Source: an uncultured Bacilli bacterium (lineage in GTDB: Bacteria > Bacillota_I > Bacilli_A > RF39 > UBA660). From it: DNA of 5,751 nucleotides. Within the stretch, counting starts at the first letter, position 1. Each line of letters starts with the position of its first letter. This document shows positions 1-5,751 of this stretch, in pieces. The stretch spans positions 1-5,751 of the forward strand of contig CANRJE010000082.1 in assembly GCA_947630865.1 (NCBI GenBank), in the 5' to 3' direction. The position numbers and the translations under genes are program-made. Below the pieces are notes generated by a model. It did no database searches and was not told where the DNA came from. It saw only the letters and a list, made by a program, of their open reading frames with translations.

Positions 1-8
1 TACTAATA

Positions 9-947
9 ATGGACATATTATATTTAATACTTGGTTTAATTGTTATTGTTAAAGGTTCTGATTTATTGGTTGATGGTGCTGTTAATTTAGCAAAAACTTT
101 TAAAATTCCAACTTTAATTATAGGTCTTAGTGTTGTAGCAATAGCAACGGGTGTTCCAGAGATTGCTATTAGTATTTCTTCATCTTTAAAAGGTTCAAAT
201 GAAATATTACTTGGTAATTTATTAGGTTCAAATATGTTTAATATTTTGTTTATATTAGGACTTATTGCTCTTTTAAAACCTATTTTAGTAAAACGTGATA
301 TTGTTATGAAAAATTATTTGTTTGCTTTATTATCATGTTTTGTTTTGTTTGTAATTGCTTATGATGTTTATTTTGGTGATAGTTTAAATAATGTTATTAC
401 AAGAACAGAAGGTATTTTACTCCTTTGTTTTGCTGGTATTTTTACTTATTCTTTAATTCTTGGAGCACTTGATGAGAAACATTTAAAAACGGAAAAAAGA
501 AAATTTAAGATAAATGATTTATTATATTTTATTTTAGGAGCTGCTTTGGTTGGAATATCAGCTGATGTTATTGTTACTAGTGCTATCAATATAAGCAACT
601 GGTTTCATATAAGTGAGGGGTTAATTGCTCTTACAATTATTGCTATTGGTACGAATTTGCCTGAGTTAACTACATCAATTGTAGCTGTTAGAAAAGGAGA
701 AATCGATATGGCAATTGGAAATTTAGTAGGAACGAATATTTATAATATTTTTCTTATTTTAGGACTTGCTGCAACAATTAAGCCTATTGTTATTGATCCT
801 TTATCATTTATTGATATTATTATATTAGCTATTACTAGTACAATAGTTTATATATTTATTCAAAGAAAAAAAGATATTAATCGAGTAGAAGGAATTATCA
901 TGATTCTTTTATATGTTCTTTATGTTATTTATGTGGTGATAAGATGA
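9..947 (+). CDS. Calcium/sodium antiporter, CaCA superfamily (YrbG-like)
   Basis: This is an inner-membrane cation exchanger, probably exporting Ca2+ in return for Na+ or H+. The 312 residues form about ten hydrophobic segments in two inverted halves, joined by a charged linker near residues 155-170. Both halves carry the family alpha repeat. Repeat 1 has ATGVPE (46-51, acidic ligand E51) and GNLLGSNMFNI (69-79). Repeat 2 has GTNLPE (214-219, E219) and GNLVGTNIYNI (237-247). The length is close to E. coli YrbG (about 325 aa), which also begins directly with the first membrane helix, so the ATG at 9 is likely the true start. Only eight bases lie upstream, so its ribosome site and promoter are outside the window, and an earlier start is not excluded. 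Its stop overlaps the start of the next gene. The serine usual in GTSxPE is G48 in repeat 1 and N216 in repeat 2. The family is secure; the ions are inferred. Confidence 0.9.
   Translation: MDILYLILGLIVIVKGSDLLVDGAVNLAKTFKIPTLIIGLSVVAIATGVPEIAISISSSLKGSNEILLGNLLGSNMFNILFILGLIALLKPILVKRDIVMKNYLFALLSCFVLFVIAYDVYFGDSLNNVITRTEGILLLCFAGIFTYSLILGALDEKHLKTEKRKFKINDLLYFILGAALVGISADVIVTSAINISNWFHISEGLIALTIIAIGTNLPELTTSIVAVRKGEIDMAIGNLVGTNIYNIFLILGLAATIKPIVIDPLSFIDIIILAITSTIVYIFIQRKKDINRVEGIIMILLYVLYVIYVVIR
935..940 (+). promoter_or_regulatory. Ribosome binding site for the P-type ATPase, inside the antiporter gene
   Basis: GGTGAT matches six consecutive bases of the classical Shine-Dalgarno sequence AGGAGGTGAT. 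Its GG lies seven bases before the ATG at 944, a normal distance. It sits within the last codons of the antiporter, directly before the ATGA overlap (944-947). This supports ATG 944 as the start of the ATPase, and re-initiation or coupled translation of the two genes. Confidence 0.6.
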
Positions 948-3589
948 ATTATTATAATGAAGAAATAGGTGAAGTTTTAAAAAATTTAAAGACCAGTTTA
1001 AATGGAATAAGTCAAGAAGAAGCTAAAAGAAGATTGGAAAGATATGGATATAACTCTTTACCTAAAAAGAAACAAGATGGAATAATTAAAATATTTCTAA
1101 GAGAAATTATTAATCCTATTGTTTTAATATTATTAGTAACAGTAATTTTTTCTTTTTATAATCATGAATATTATGATGGAATTATCGTTCTTTTTATTGT
1201 TTTTTTAGATTTACTTATGGGAACTATTCAAGAGTATAGTGCTACTAAAAAAGCTATGAGTCTAGAAAATATTATTAAAGTTAATGTTAGAGTTTTAAGA
1301 GATAATAAAGAAATATTGCTTGATTCTAGTGAGTTAGTTATAGGAGATATTCTATATTTAGAATCTGGTAATAAAGTATCAGCTGATTTACGAGTTATTG
1401 ATTCTTATAATTTAACAGTATCAGAATCAGTTTTAACAGGAGAAAGTTTAGCAGTATATAAAAACAATGAAGTAATTAAAGGAAAGGCTTTAATTGCTGA
1501 TAGAAGTAATATGGTTTATGCAGGTTCAATTGTTTTAACAGGAAGAGCTACTTGTGTTGTTACTAAAACAGGTATTGAAACAGAACTTGGTAGCATTGCT
1601 AAAACTGTTACAGAAACGAAAGAAGAGAAGTCACCTTTAACAATTAGAATTCAAAAATTCTCGAAACAAATTAGTGTAATTGTTTTAATTTTAGCTATTC
1701 TTTTAACAGCTTTATTAGTTTTTAAAGGTAATAAAATAGATGAAGTTTTTATGTCGGTTGTTGCTCTTACAATTTCAGCTTTACCAGAAGGATTACCACT
1801 TGCACTTACTATGGCTTTAACGATTGCATCAACTAGAATGTTAAGAGAAAACGTTATTGTTAAAAAATTAAATTCCGTTGAATCTCTTGGTAGTTGTACT
1901 TTAATCGCGAGTGATAAAACGGGTACTTTAACAGTTAATGAACAAACAGCTAAGGTAATATTACTTCCTAATAATAAAAATTTTGAAGTAACGGGAAGTG
2001 GTTATAATTTAAATGGAAAAGTTATTATAAATGATGAAAAAGATAGAGATAATATTTTAAAAATAATTAAATATGGTTTAATAAATAATGAAGCTAGTTT
2101 AGAAATAAATGACGATAATGTTTATTATCAAGGAGACTCAATTGATGTTGCTTTTTTAACTCTTGCTGGAAAGATGCAAGTTAAAGATAATGATATTGAA
2201 ATAATTGATGAAATTCCTTATGAATCTATCAATAAATATTCAGCAGTTTTTTATAAAGTTAAACATGATAAAAATATTTATGTAACTGTAAAAGGTTCAT
2301 TTGAAAAAATAATAGAATTTTCTAAAACTATGCAAGTTGATGATAAAAAAGAAAAAATTGATTTAAAACTTTTAAAAAGTCAAAATGAAATGCTAGCTAA
2401 AGATGGATATCGTGTTATTGCAATTGCAAGTGGAATAGTTAACTATCATGAAGGAAATAAAGAAGATATAATTAAAAATTTAAATTTTCAAGGATTAGTT
2501 GGTTTTATTGATCCAATTAGAGATGATTGTCTAGAGGCTATTCATGAGTCTTTAAATGCAAAAGTTAAAGTTTTAATGATAACAGGAGACCATCCTTTAA
2601 CAGCTTTTAAAATTGCTAAGGATTTAGATATTGCTAAAGAAAAAAGTGAAGTTGTAACAGGTTTTGAAATTGAAAAGAGTTTAAAAGAGGGAAAAGTTTA
2701 TTTTGATGAATTTATAAAAGATAAAAAGGTTTTTGCCCGAGTTACACCTATTCAGAAATTAGAAATTGTTAATTCTTTTAAAAGACAAGGTGAGTTTGTT
2801 GCTGTTACTGGTGATGGTGTAAATGATGCTCCAGCCTTAAAAGCTTCTAATATTGGTATTTCAATGGGGACTGGCACCGATGTTAGTTTAGAAACAGCTA
2901 AAATGATTTTAACAGATGATAAATTTTCATCGATTGTAAAAGGTATAGTTGAAGGAAGATGTGCTTATAGTAATATAAGAAAAATAATTTATTTATTGAT
3001 ATCTTGTGGTTTAGCTGAAGTATTATTCTTTGTTCTTTCAATTATTTTTGATTTACCAATGCCACTTATTGCTATTCAACTACTTTGGCTAAATGTTGTA
3101 ACTGATGGACTTCAAGATATGGCTTTATCTTTTGAAAATAAAGAAGATGATATTATGAATAATCCTCCACGAAGTCCAAGTGAAAATATTTTTGATGAAG
3201 TTTTGATTAAAGAAGTATTATTATCAGGTTTAACAATAGGAATCCTTGTTTTTCTAGTTTGGATTTATCTACTTAAAGTTTTAAATTTTAATGTTAATGT
3301 AGCAAGAGGTTATATTATGGCTTTAATGGTTTTTATTCAAAATATGCATGTTTTAAATTGTCGAAGTGAAACTAAATCAATTTTTAGTAAAAGAAAAACG
3401 AATAAATTTGTAATCTTTAGTATTGTATCTGCTATTATTTTACAAATCATTATTATGGAAATTCCTTTTTTAAGTCATCTATTTGCAACTGAAGCAATTC
3501 CTTTTTGGCATTTAATAATTCTCTTTATTATTTCTTTAACAATTATTTTTGTTATGGAATTGTATAAATTATTTAAGTATAAGGAATAA
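944..3589 (+). CDS. P2-type cation-transporting ATPase, calcium-pump-like
   Basis: This is an ATP-driven cation pump of the plasma membrane, probably exporting Ca2+. In its 881 residues I see an N-terminal cation-ATPase domain (about 1-50), M1-M2 (55-96), the actuator motif TGES (165-168), and M3-M4 with PEGLP (281-285). The phosphorylation motif DKTGTLT follows (324-330, catalytic D324), then KGSFE in the nucleotide domain (450-454), DPIR (523-526), TGD (547-549) and TGDGVNDAP (622-630), and M5-M10 from about 679 to 877. All catalytic motifs are intact and the length is normal for bacterial SERCA/PMCA-like pumps. Compared with SERCA, the site II ligands are kept (E282, N717, D721) and E692 in M5 and T720 in M6 are present. 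However, the M5 Asn (SERCA N768) is G689 and the M8 Glu (E908) is Q799. One ion per cycle, or a different ion, is therefore possible. It overlaps the antiporter by four bases and is probably co-transcribed and translationally coupled with it. Na+ or another cation remains an alternative. Confidence 0.92.
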   Translation: MNYYNEEIGEVLKNLKTSLNGISQEEAKRRLERYGYNSLPKKKQDGIIKIFLREIINPIVLILLVTVIFSFYNHEYYDGIIVLFIVFLDLLMGTIQEYSATKKAMSLENIIKVNVRVLRDNKEILLDSSELVIGDILYLESGNKVSADLRVIDSYNLTVSESVLTGESLAVYKNNEVIKGKALIADRSNMVYAGSIVLTGRATCVVTKTGIETELGSIAKTVTETKEEKSPLTIRIQKFSKQISVIVLILAILLTALLVFKGNKIDEVFMSVVALTISALPEGLPLALTMALTIASTRMLRENVIVKKLNSVESLGSCTLIASDKTGTLTVNEQTAKVILLPNNKNFEVTGSGYNLNGKVIINDEKDRDNILKIIKYGLINNEASLEINDDNVYYQGDSIDVAFLTLAGKMQVKDNDIEIIDEIPYESINKYSAVFYKVKHDKNIYVTVKGSFEKIIEFSKTMQVDDKKEKIDLKLLKSQNEMLAKDGYRVIAIASGIVNYHEGNKEDIIKNLNFQGLVGFIDPIRDDCLEAIHESLNAKVKVLMITGDHPLTAFKIAKDLDIAKEKSEVVTGFEIEKSLKEGKVYFDEFIKDKKVFARVTPIQKLEIVNSFKRQGEFVAVTGDGVNDAPALKASNIGISMGTGTDVSLETAKMILTDDKFSSIVKGIVEGRCAYSNIRKIIYLLISCGLAEVLFFVLSIIFDLPMPLIAIQLLWLNVVTDGLQDMALSFENKEDDIMNNPPRSPSENIFDEVLIKEVLLSGLTIGILVFLVWIYLLKVLNFNVNVARGYIMALMVFIQNMHVLNCRSETKSIFSKRKTNKFVIFSIVSAIILQIIIMEIPFLSHLFATEAIPFWHLIILFIISLTIIFVMELYKLFKYKE

Positions 3590-3612
3590 AAAAATTATAC
3601 ACAATTTGGTGG

Positions 3613-3652
3613 AAAAAATAACTTGACTATCAAAAAAAGTTTAGTATTTTTA
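3613..3652. terminator. Weak AT-rich hairpin between convergent genes, possible bidirectional terminator
   Basis: ACTTGACT (3621-3628) can pair with AGTTTAGT (3638-3645), with one T-T mismatch and one G-U pair, around a nine-base loop. It is followed by ATTTTTA on the plus strand. An A-run at 3613-3618 gives a T-run in the minus direction. An alternative small fold is TTGA-CTA-TCAA (3623-3633). The stem is weak, and on the minus strand it has a two-by-two internal loop. The main support is its position between two convergent stop codons 63 bases apart. Nothing else in this gap looks functional. Confidence 0.3.
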
Positions 3653-4960
3653 TTAAGAATAGTTTTCTTTGAATAAATCTTTTATATGTTTATAGTGTCT
3701 TATAGTTGTTATAAAAATATTTATAGCAGAACTTATTAAAAGGGAATAAAGACCGATATTGGGGATAAAACTTAAAAGAAATAAGGAAATAGTTTTAAAG
3801 ATAATTCCTATAAAATTATCATACATTACAAGTTTAGCTCGATTTGTTGCTTGAAGGAAAGAGGCAAGTGGAGCTTCAATATAAAATAATATAAAAACAA
3901 AAGCAATATTTCTTATATATTCTGTTCCATGAACGGTTTTATATAAAAAATTTAAAAAGAAAGTTGGAAACATTATAATAATAATTGTAGCAGGAACTCC
4001 TATTAAAAGTGAAAAGAAAAGAGCTTGTTTTAATTTTTTCTTTATATATTTATAATTATTTTTTGCATATTCTCTTGAGATAACTGGAAGTAAAGCATTG
4101 CTAATTGCATTTGTAAAAAAGCCTGGTAATAAAAGAATTGGCATGACAAAGCCATTGATAACACCATATTGTTCGACTATATAATTAGTTGTATAGCCAT
4201 TTAAACATAAAACATAAGTTAAAATAATGGGTTCAAAAAAATAAGAGATAGTTCCAATTATTCTAGTAGCAGTTGTTGGAAGAGCTGTTTCTAAAACATT
4301 AACTGAACTTCTAAAATTTGGTTTTAAATCTCTTTTTTCAATTTTAAATTTTTTAGGAAGAAAGAAAATTAAAACAATGCTTGATACTAACTCTGAAACA
4401 ACATTTATTAAAATTAAACTGGTAGTTGTAAAAACTAAGCCATATTGTAAAAAATGAGGAAGAATTAAAATCATAAAAAGAAGTCTTACTATTTGTTCTG
4501 ATAAATTACTAACAACGTGAGGAACCATTTTTTCTTTGCCAAAAAAGAAACCTCTTAAGATACTTGAAAGGCTATCAAAAGGGAGAACTAAACTAATTGC
4601 TAAAATTGGATAAAAAGCATTTTCATTTTTTAAAAGATTAAATGCTATAAAATGACTTGTAAAGATTAAAAAAATAGTAAGGATAATATTTATAAATAAT
4701 GAGATTGGAAGTATAGAAAAGAGAATTTTTTTACTGCTATCTTTATTTTCACTTACAACTTTGGAAATTCCTGTTGCAAAACCTAGTTGACTAATTGCCA
4801 TCATTAAAGAGAAAGTTGGCATGACTAACATGTAAAGACTTATTACTTCAAGAGATGAGTTTCTAGTCATGATAACTCTAATTAAAATACCTAGTAATTT
4901 AGTTAATAAACCACCTATCATTAATATAATTGTACTTTTAACAAATGTTTCTTTTTTCAT
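3653..4960 (-). CDS. MOP-superfamily lipid-linked oligosaccharide flippase, SpoVB-like
   Basis: This is a polytopic membrane protein that probably flips undecaprenyl-linked sugars or peptidoglycan precursors across the membrane. The N-terminus (FVKSTIILMIGGLLTKLLG, 6-24) resembles SpoVB of Bacillus, which starts with a similar helix of the form FLKGTLILI...TRMLGF. Further SpoVB-like blocks are YMLVMPTFSL (43-52), QLGFATGISK (58-67), LRGFFFGKEKMVPH (135-148) with EQIVRL (155-160), YGVINGFVMPILLLPGFF (265-282) with SNALLPVISRE (287-297), and a C-terminal NIGLYSLLISSAI (401-413). I count about twelve hydrophobic segments. SpoVB is near 518 aa with about fourteen, so the C-terminal pair seems absent; the stop is clean and there is no sign of a frameshift. 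Members of this superfamily include SpoVB, MurJ-like and Wzx-like proteins, and sequence alone does not say which cargo is moved. It is divergent from uppP, which recycles the same lipid carrier. No Shine-Dalgarno sequence precedes the ATG. Confidence 0.85.
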   Translation of the reverse strand: MKKETFVKSTIILMIGGLLTKLLGILIRVIMTRNSSLEVISLYMLVMPTFSLMMAISQLGFATGISKVVSENKDSSKKILFSILPISLFINIILTIFLIFTSHFIAFNLLKNENAFYPILAISLVLPFDSLSSILRGFFFGKEKMVPHVVSNLSEQIVRLLFMILILPHFLQYGLVFTTTSLILINVVSELVSSIVLIFFLPKKFKIEKRDLKPNFRSSVNVLETALPTTATRIIGTISYFFEPIILTYVLCLNGYTTNYIVEQYGVINGFVMPILLLPGFFTNAISNALLPVISREYAKNNYKYIKKKLKQALFFSLLIGVPATIIIIMFPTFFLNFLYKTVHGTEYIRNIAFVFILFYIEAPLASFLQATNRAKLVMYDNFIGIIFKTISLFLLSFIPNIGLYSLLISSAINIFITTIRHYKHIKDLFKENYS

Positions 4961-4965
4961 ATTAA

Positions 4966-4971
4966 AATATA
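4966..4971 (-). promoter_or_regulatory. Possible -10 element of the flippase gene (leaderless candidate)
   Basis: Read on the minus strand, TATATT ends five bases before the flippase ATG (4960). Transcription from it would begin at about the A of the start codon, giving a leaderless mRNA. That would fit the lack of a Shine-Dalgarno sequence. No convincing -35 hexamer lies 17 bases upstream. A second minus-strand candidate, TATTAT at 4988-4993, would give a leader of about 20 bases, still with no ribosome site. In DNA this AT-rich such hexamers arise easily by chance. Confidence 0.25.
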
Positions 4972-5007
4972 TGTAAAATTGAAAAAAATAATATATATTT
5001 TTAGATT

Positions 5008-5020
5008 AGTATGTTATACT
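5008..5020. repeat. Small dyad overlapping the uppP -10 (possible operator)
   Basis: AGTAT (5008-5012) and ATACT (5016-5020) are perfect inverted arms around GTT. The flanks ATTA (5005-5008) and TTTAAT (5020-5025) extend the symmetry if a two-base offset is allowed. The dyad covers the TG and the whole -10 hexamer, so a bound repressor would block uppP transcription. Arms of five bases in AT-rich DNA can be chance, and I do not recognise the site of a known regulator. Confidence 0.3.
5012..5020 (+). promoter_or_regulatory. Extended -10 promoter of uppP
   Basis: TGTTATACT is an extended -10 element: TG, one base, then TATACT (5015-5020), one mismatch from TATAAT. The matching -35 is poor (TATATA at 4992-4997 with a 17-base spacer), as is common for extended -10 promoters. 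Transcription would start near 5026-5028, leaving a leader of only about 15 bases that begins close to the ribosome site. Confidence 0.55.
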
Positions 5021-5027
5021 TTAATGT

Positions 5028-5037
5028 AGGGATGTGA
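5028..5037 (+). promoter_or_regulatory. Ribosome binding site of uppP (imperfect)
   Basis: AGGGATGTGA lies just before the ATG at 5042 and partly resembles AGGAGGTGA. The nearby earlier ATG triplets at 5024 and 5032 are each followed at once by a stop (TAG and TGA), so they cannot be starts. This leaves 5042 as the only sensible initiation codon. Confidence 0.4.
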
Positions 5038-5041
5038 AAAG

Positions 5042-5751
5042 ATGAAAATATTTGAAGTTATAATTTTAGGAATTGTTCAAGGAATTGCGGAGTTTTTACC
5101 GATTTCGTCAAGTGCCCATTTAATAATATTTAGAGATATTTTTGGAATAGGTGCTTTTATAACAGGAGAGTATGAAATGAGTTTTGATATTGCTCTTCAT
5201 TTTGGAACACTTTTAGCTATCTTGGTTTATTTCTTTAAGGACTTTTTCAAGATGATAAAAGATGGATTTACAAAAGGAGTTAAAACAACTGATGGTAAAA
5301 TTCTTTGGTATATTGTGGTTGCAACTATTCCTGCTGCTATTGTTGGAGTTTTGTTTGAAGAAAAGGTTGATGAACTTTTTAGAAGTAATTATATATTAAT
5401 ATGTTTATGCTTAGCAATTATGGGTGTAATTATTTATTTATGTGATAAAAAAAGTAAACAAACAAAAACATTTAAAGAAATGAAATTAAGTGATGCAATT
5501 ATTATAGGTTGTAGCCAAGTATGTGCTTTAATTCCAGGTTTTTCAAGAAGTGGTACAACAATTGCAGCTAGTCGAGTTTTGAAAATGAAAAGAGAAGATG
5601 CAGCAAGATTTTCTTTCTTTCTATCCGCACCAGTTGTTGCTGGGGCTGTAGCTATAAAAGTTTTAAAGGGAGAAATGTTAGCTCTTATAACTTATAATCC
5701 AACCGTTTTTGTCTTAGGTGTTCTTGTTTCTTTTTTTTCAGGACTTTTATG
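5042..5751 (+). CDS. uppP: Undecaprenyl-diphosphatase UppP (BacA family), 3' end outside window
   Basis: This integral membrane phosphatase removes a phosphate from undecaprenyl pyrophosphate, regenerating the carrier used for peptidoglycan and other wall polymers; the family also gives bacitracin resistance. The frame is open for 236 codons with no stop before the window ends. E. coli BacA has 273 residues, so roughly 30-40 residues are probably missing. The first catalytic region is GIVQGIAEFLPISSSAHLI (10-28), with E17, S22-S24 and H26. The second is PGFSRSGTT (165-173), with the active-site Arg at R169, followed by the family block RFSFFLSAPVVAGA. FDIALHFGTLLA follows region one as expected. 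Where E. coli has the first Glu of the ExxxE pair this protein has Q13, and Ala replaces Gly before H26; from memory, both variants are frequent in the family. It has its own promoter and is divergent from the flippase, a plausible partner in the same lipid cycle. Confidence 0.95.
   Translation, partial: MKIFEVIILGIVQGIAEFLPISSSAHLIIFRDIFGIGAFITGEYEMSFDIALHFGTLLAILVYFFKDFFKMIKDGFTKGVKTTDGKILWYIVVATIPAAIVGVLFEEKVDELFRSNYILICLCLAIMGVIIYLCDKKSKQTKTFKEMKLSDAIIIGCSQVCALIPGFSRSGTTIAASRVLKMKREDAARFSFFLSAPVVAGAVAIKVLKGEMLALITYNPTVFVLGVLVSFFSGLL

Noticed and set aside
2291..2305. KGSFE in place of the textbook KGAPE in the ATPase nucleotide-binding domain, as a possible inactivating change
   Set aside because: The Lys, Gly and Glu are kept, and an aromatic or other residue at the Pro position occurs in active pumps (for example KGAYE in SPCA, from memory).
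3594..3599. Perfect TATAAT on the minus strand just after the ATPase stop
   Set aside because: No usable -35 at the right distance (GTTATT at 17 bases). It would fire antisense into the ATPase 3' end, and such hexamers are expected by chance in DNA this AT-rich.
3623..3651. TTGACT resembling a -35 box on the plus strand in the convergent gap
   Set aside because: The only -10-like sequence, TAGTAT at 3642, is 13 bases away, too close, and no plus-strand gene follows.
3623..3676. TTG-started 17-codon frame preceded by GGTGG (3608-3612)
   Set aside because: Very short, overlaps the 3' end of the flippase on the other strand and runs through the putative terminator; composition is just low-complexity AT-rich sequence.
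5011..5037. Eight-codon ATG frame upstream of uppP, a possible leader peptide
   Set aside because: It starts within the dyad, just ahead of the -10 hexamer, so it would not be in a transcript starting near 5027, and it has no ribosome site.
1..5751. Mycoplasma-type code with TGA as tryptophan
   Set aside because: None of the four genes contains an in-frame TGA, the antiporter stops with TGA at an ATGA overlap, and tryptophan is encoded by TGG throughout.

Overview
The window carries four genes for integral membrane proteins. The DNA is very AT-rich: lines I counted by hand range from about 18 to 42% G+C, and most are near 25%. Third codon positions are almost all A or T. TGA appears to be a normal stop, because every reading frame is free of internal TGA and tryptophan is written TGG. 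This, with a SpoVB-type flippase and a Gram-positive style of protein, suggests a low-GC Bacillota-like organism (for example an uncultured Bacilli/RF39-type lineage, or a Clostridium relative) rather than a UGA-Trp Mycoplasma. The lineage is a guess from sequence style only.

Region 1 (1-3589, plus strand) is a two-gene ion-efflux unit. A CaCA-superfamily calcium/sodium-type antiporter of 312 aa is followed, with a 4-base ATGA stop/start overlap, by an 881-aa P2-type (calcium-pump-like) ATPase. A good ribosome binding site for the ATPase lies inside the end of the antiporter gene, so the two are probably translationally coupled. One is ion-gradient driven and the other ATP driven, and both probably clear Ca2+ from the cytoplasm. 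The ATPase keeps the residues of one Ca2+ site (E282, N717, D721) but has lost key ligands of the second (G689 and Q799), so its stoichiometry or even its ion is open.

Region 2 (3590-3652) is a short convergent gap with only a weak AT-rich hairpin that could serve as a terminator.

Region 3 (3653-5751) holds a divergent pair. On the minus strand is a 435-aa MOP-superfamily lipid-linked oligosaccharide/SpoVB-like flippase. On the plus strand is uppP (undecaprenyl-diphosphatase), cut by the window end after 236 codons. They share an 81-bp intergenic region. It holds a convincing extended -10 promoter for uppP with a small dyad across it, and a possible leaderless arrangement for the flippase, which has no Shine-Dalgarno sequence. 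Both proteins plausibly act in the undecaprenyl-phosphate carrier cycle of envelope synthesis.

No gene-free stretch exceeds 300 bases. I saw no RNA gene, mobile element, CRISPR array or phage feature. I found no new defence or other undescribed system; the points worth a second look are the ion-site substitutions, the antiporter/pump coupling and the divergent carrier-cycle control region.
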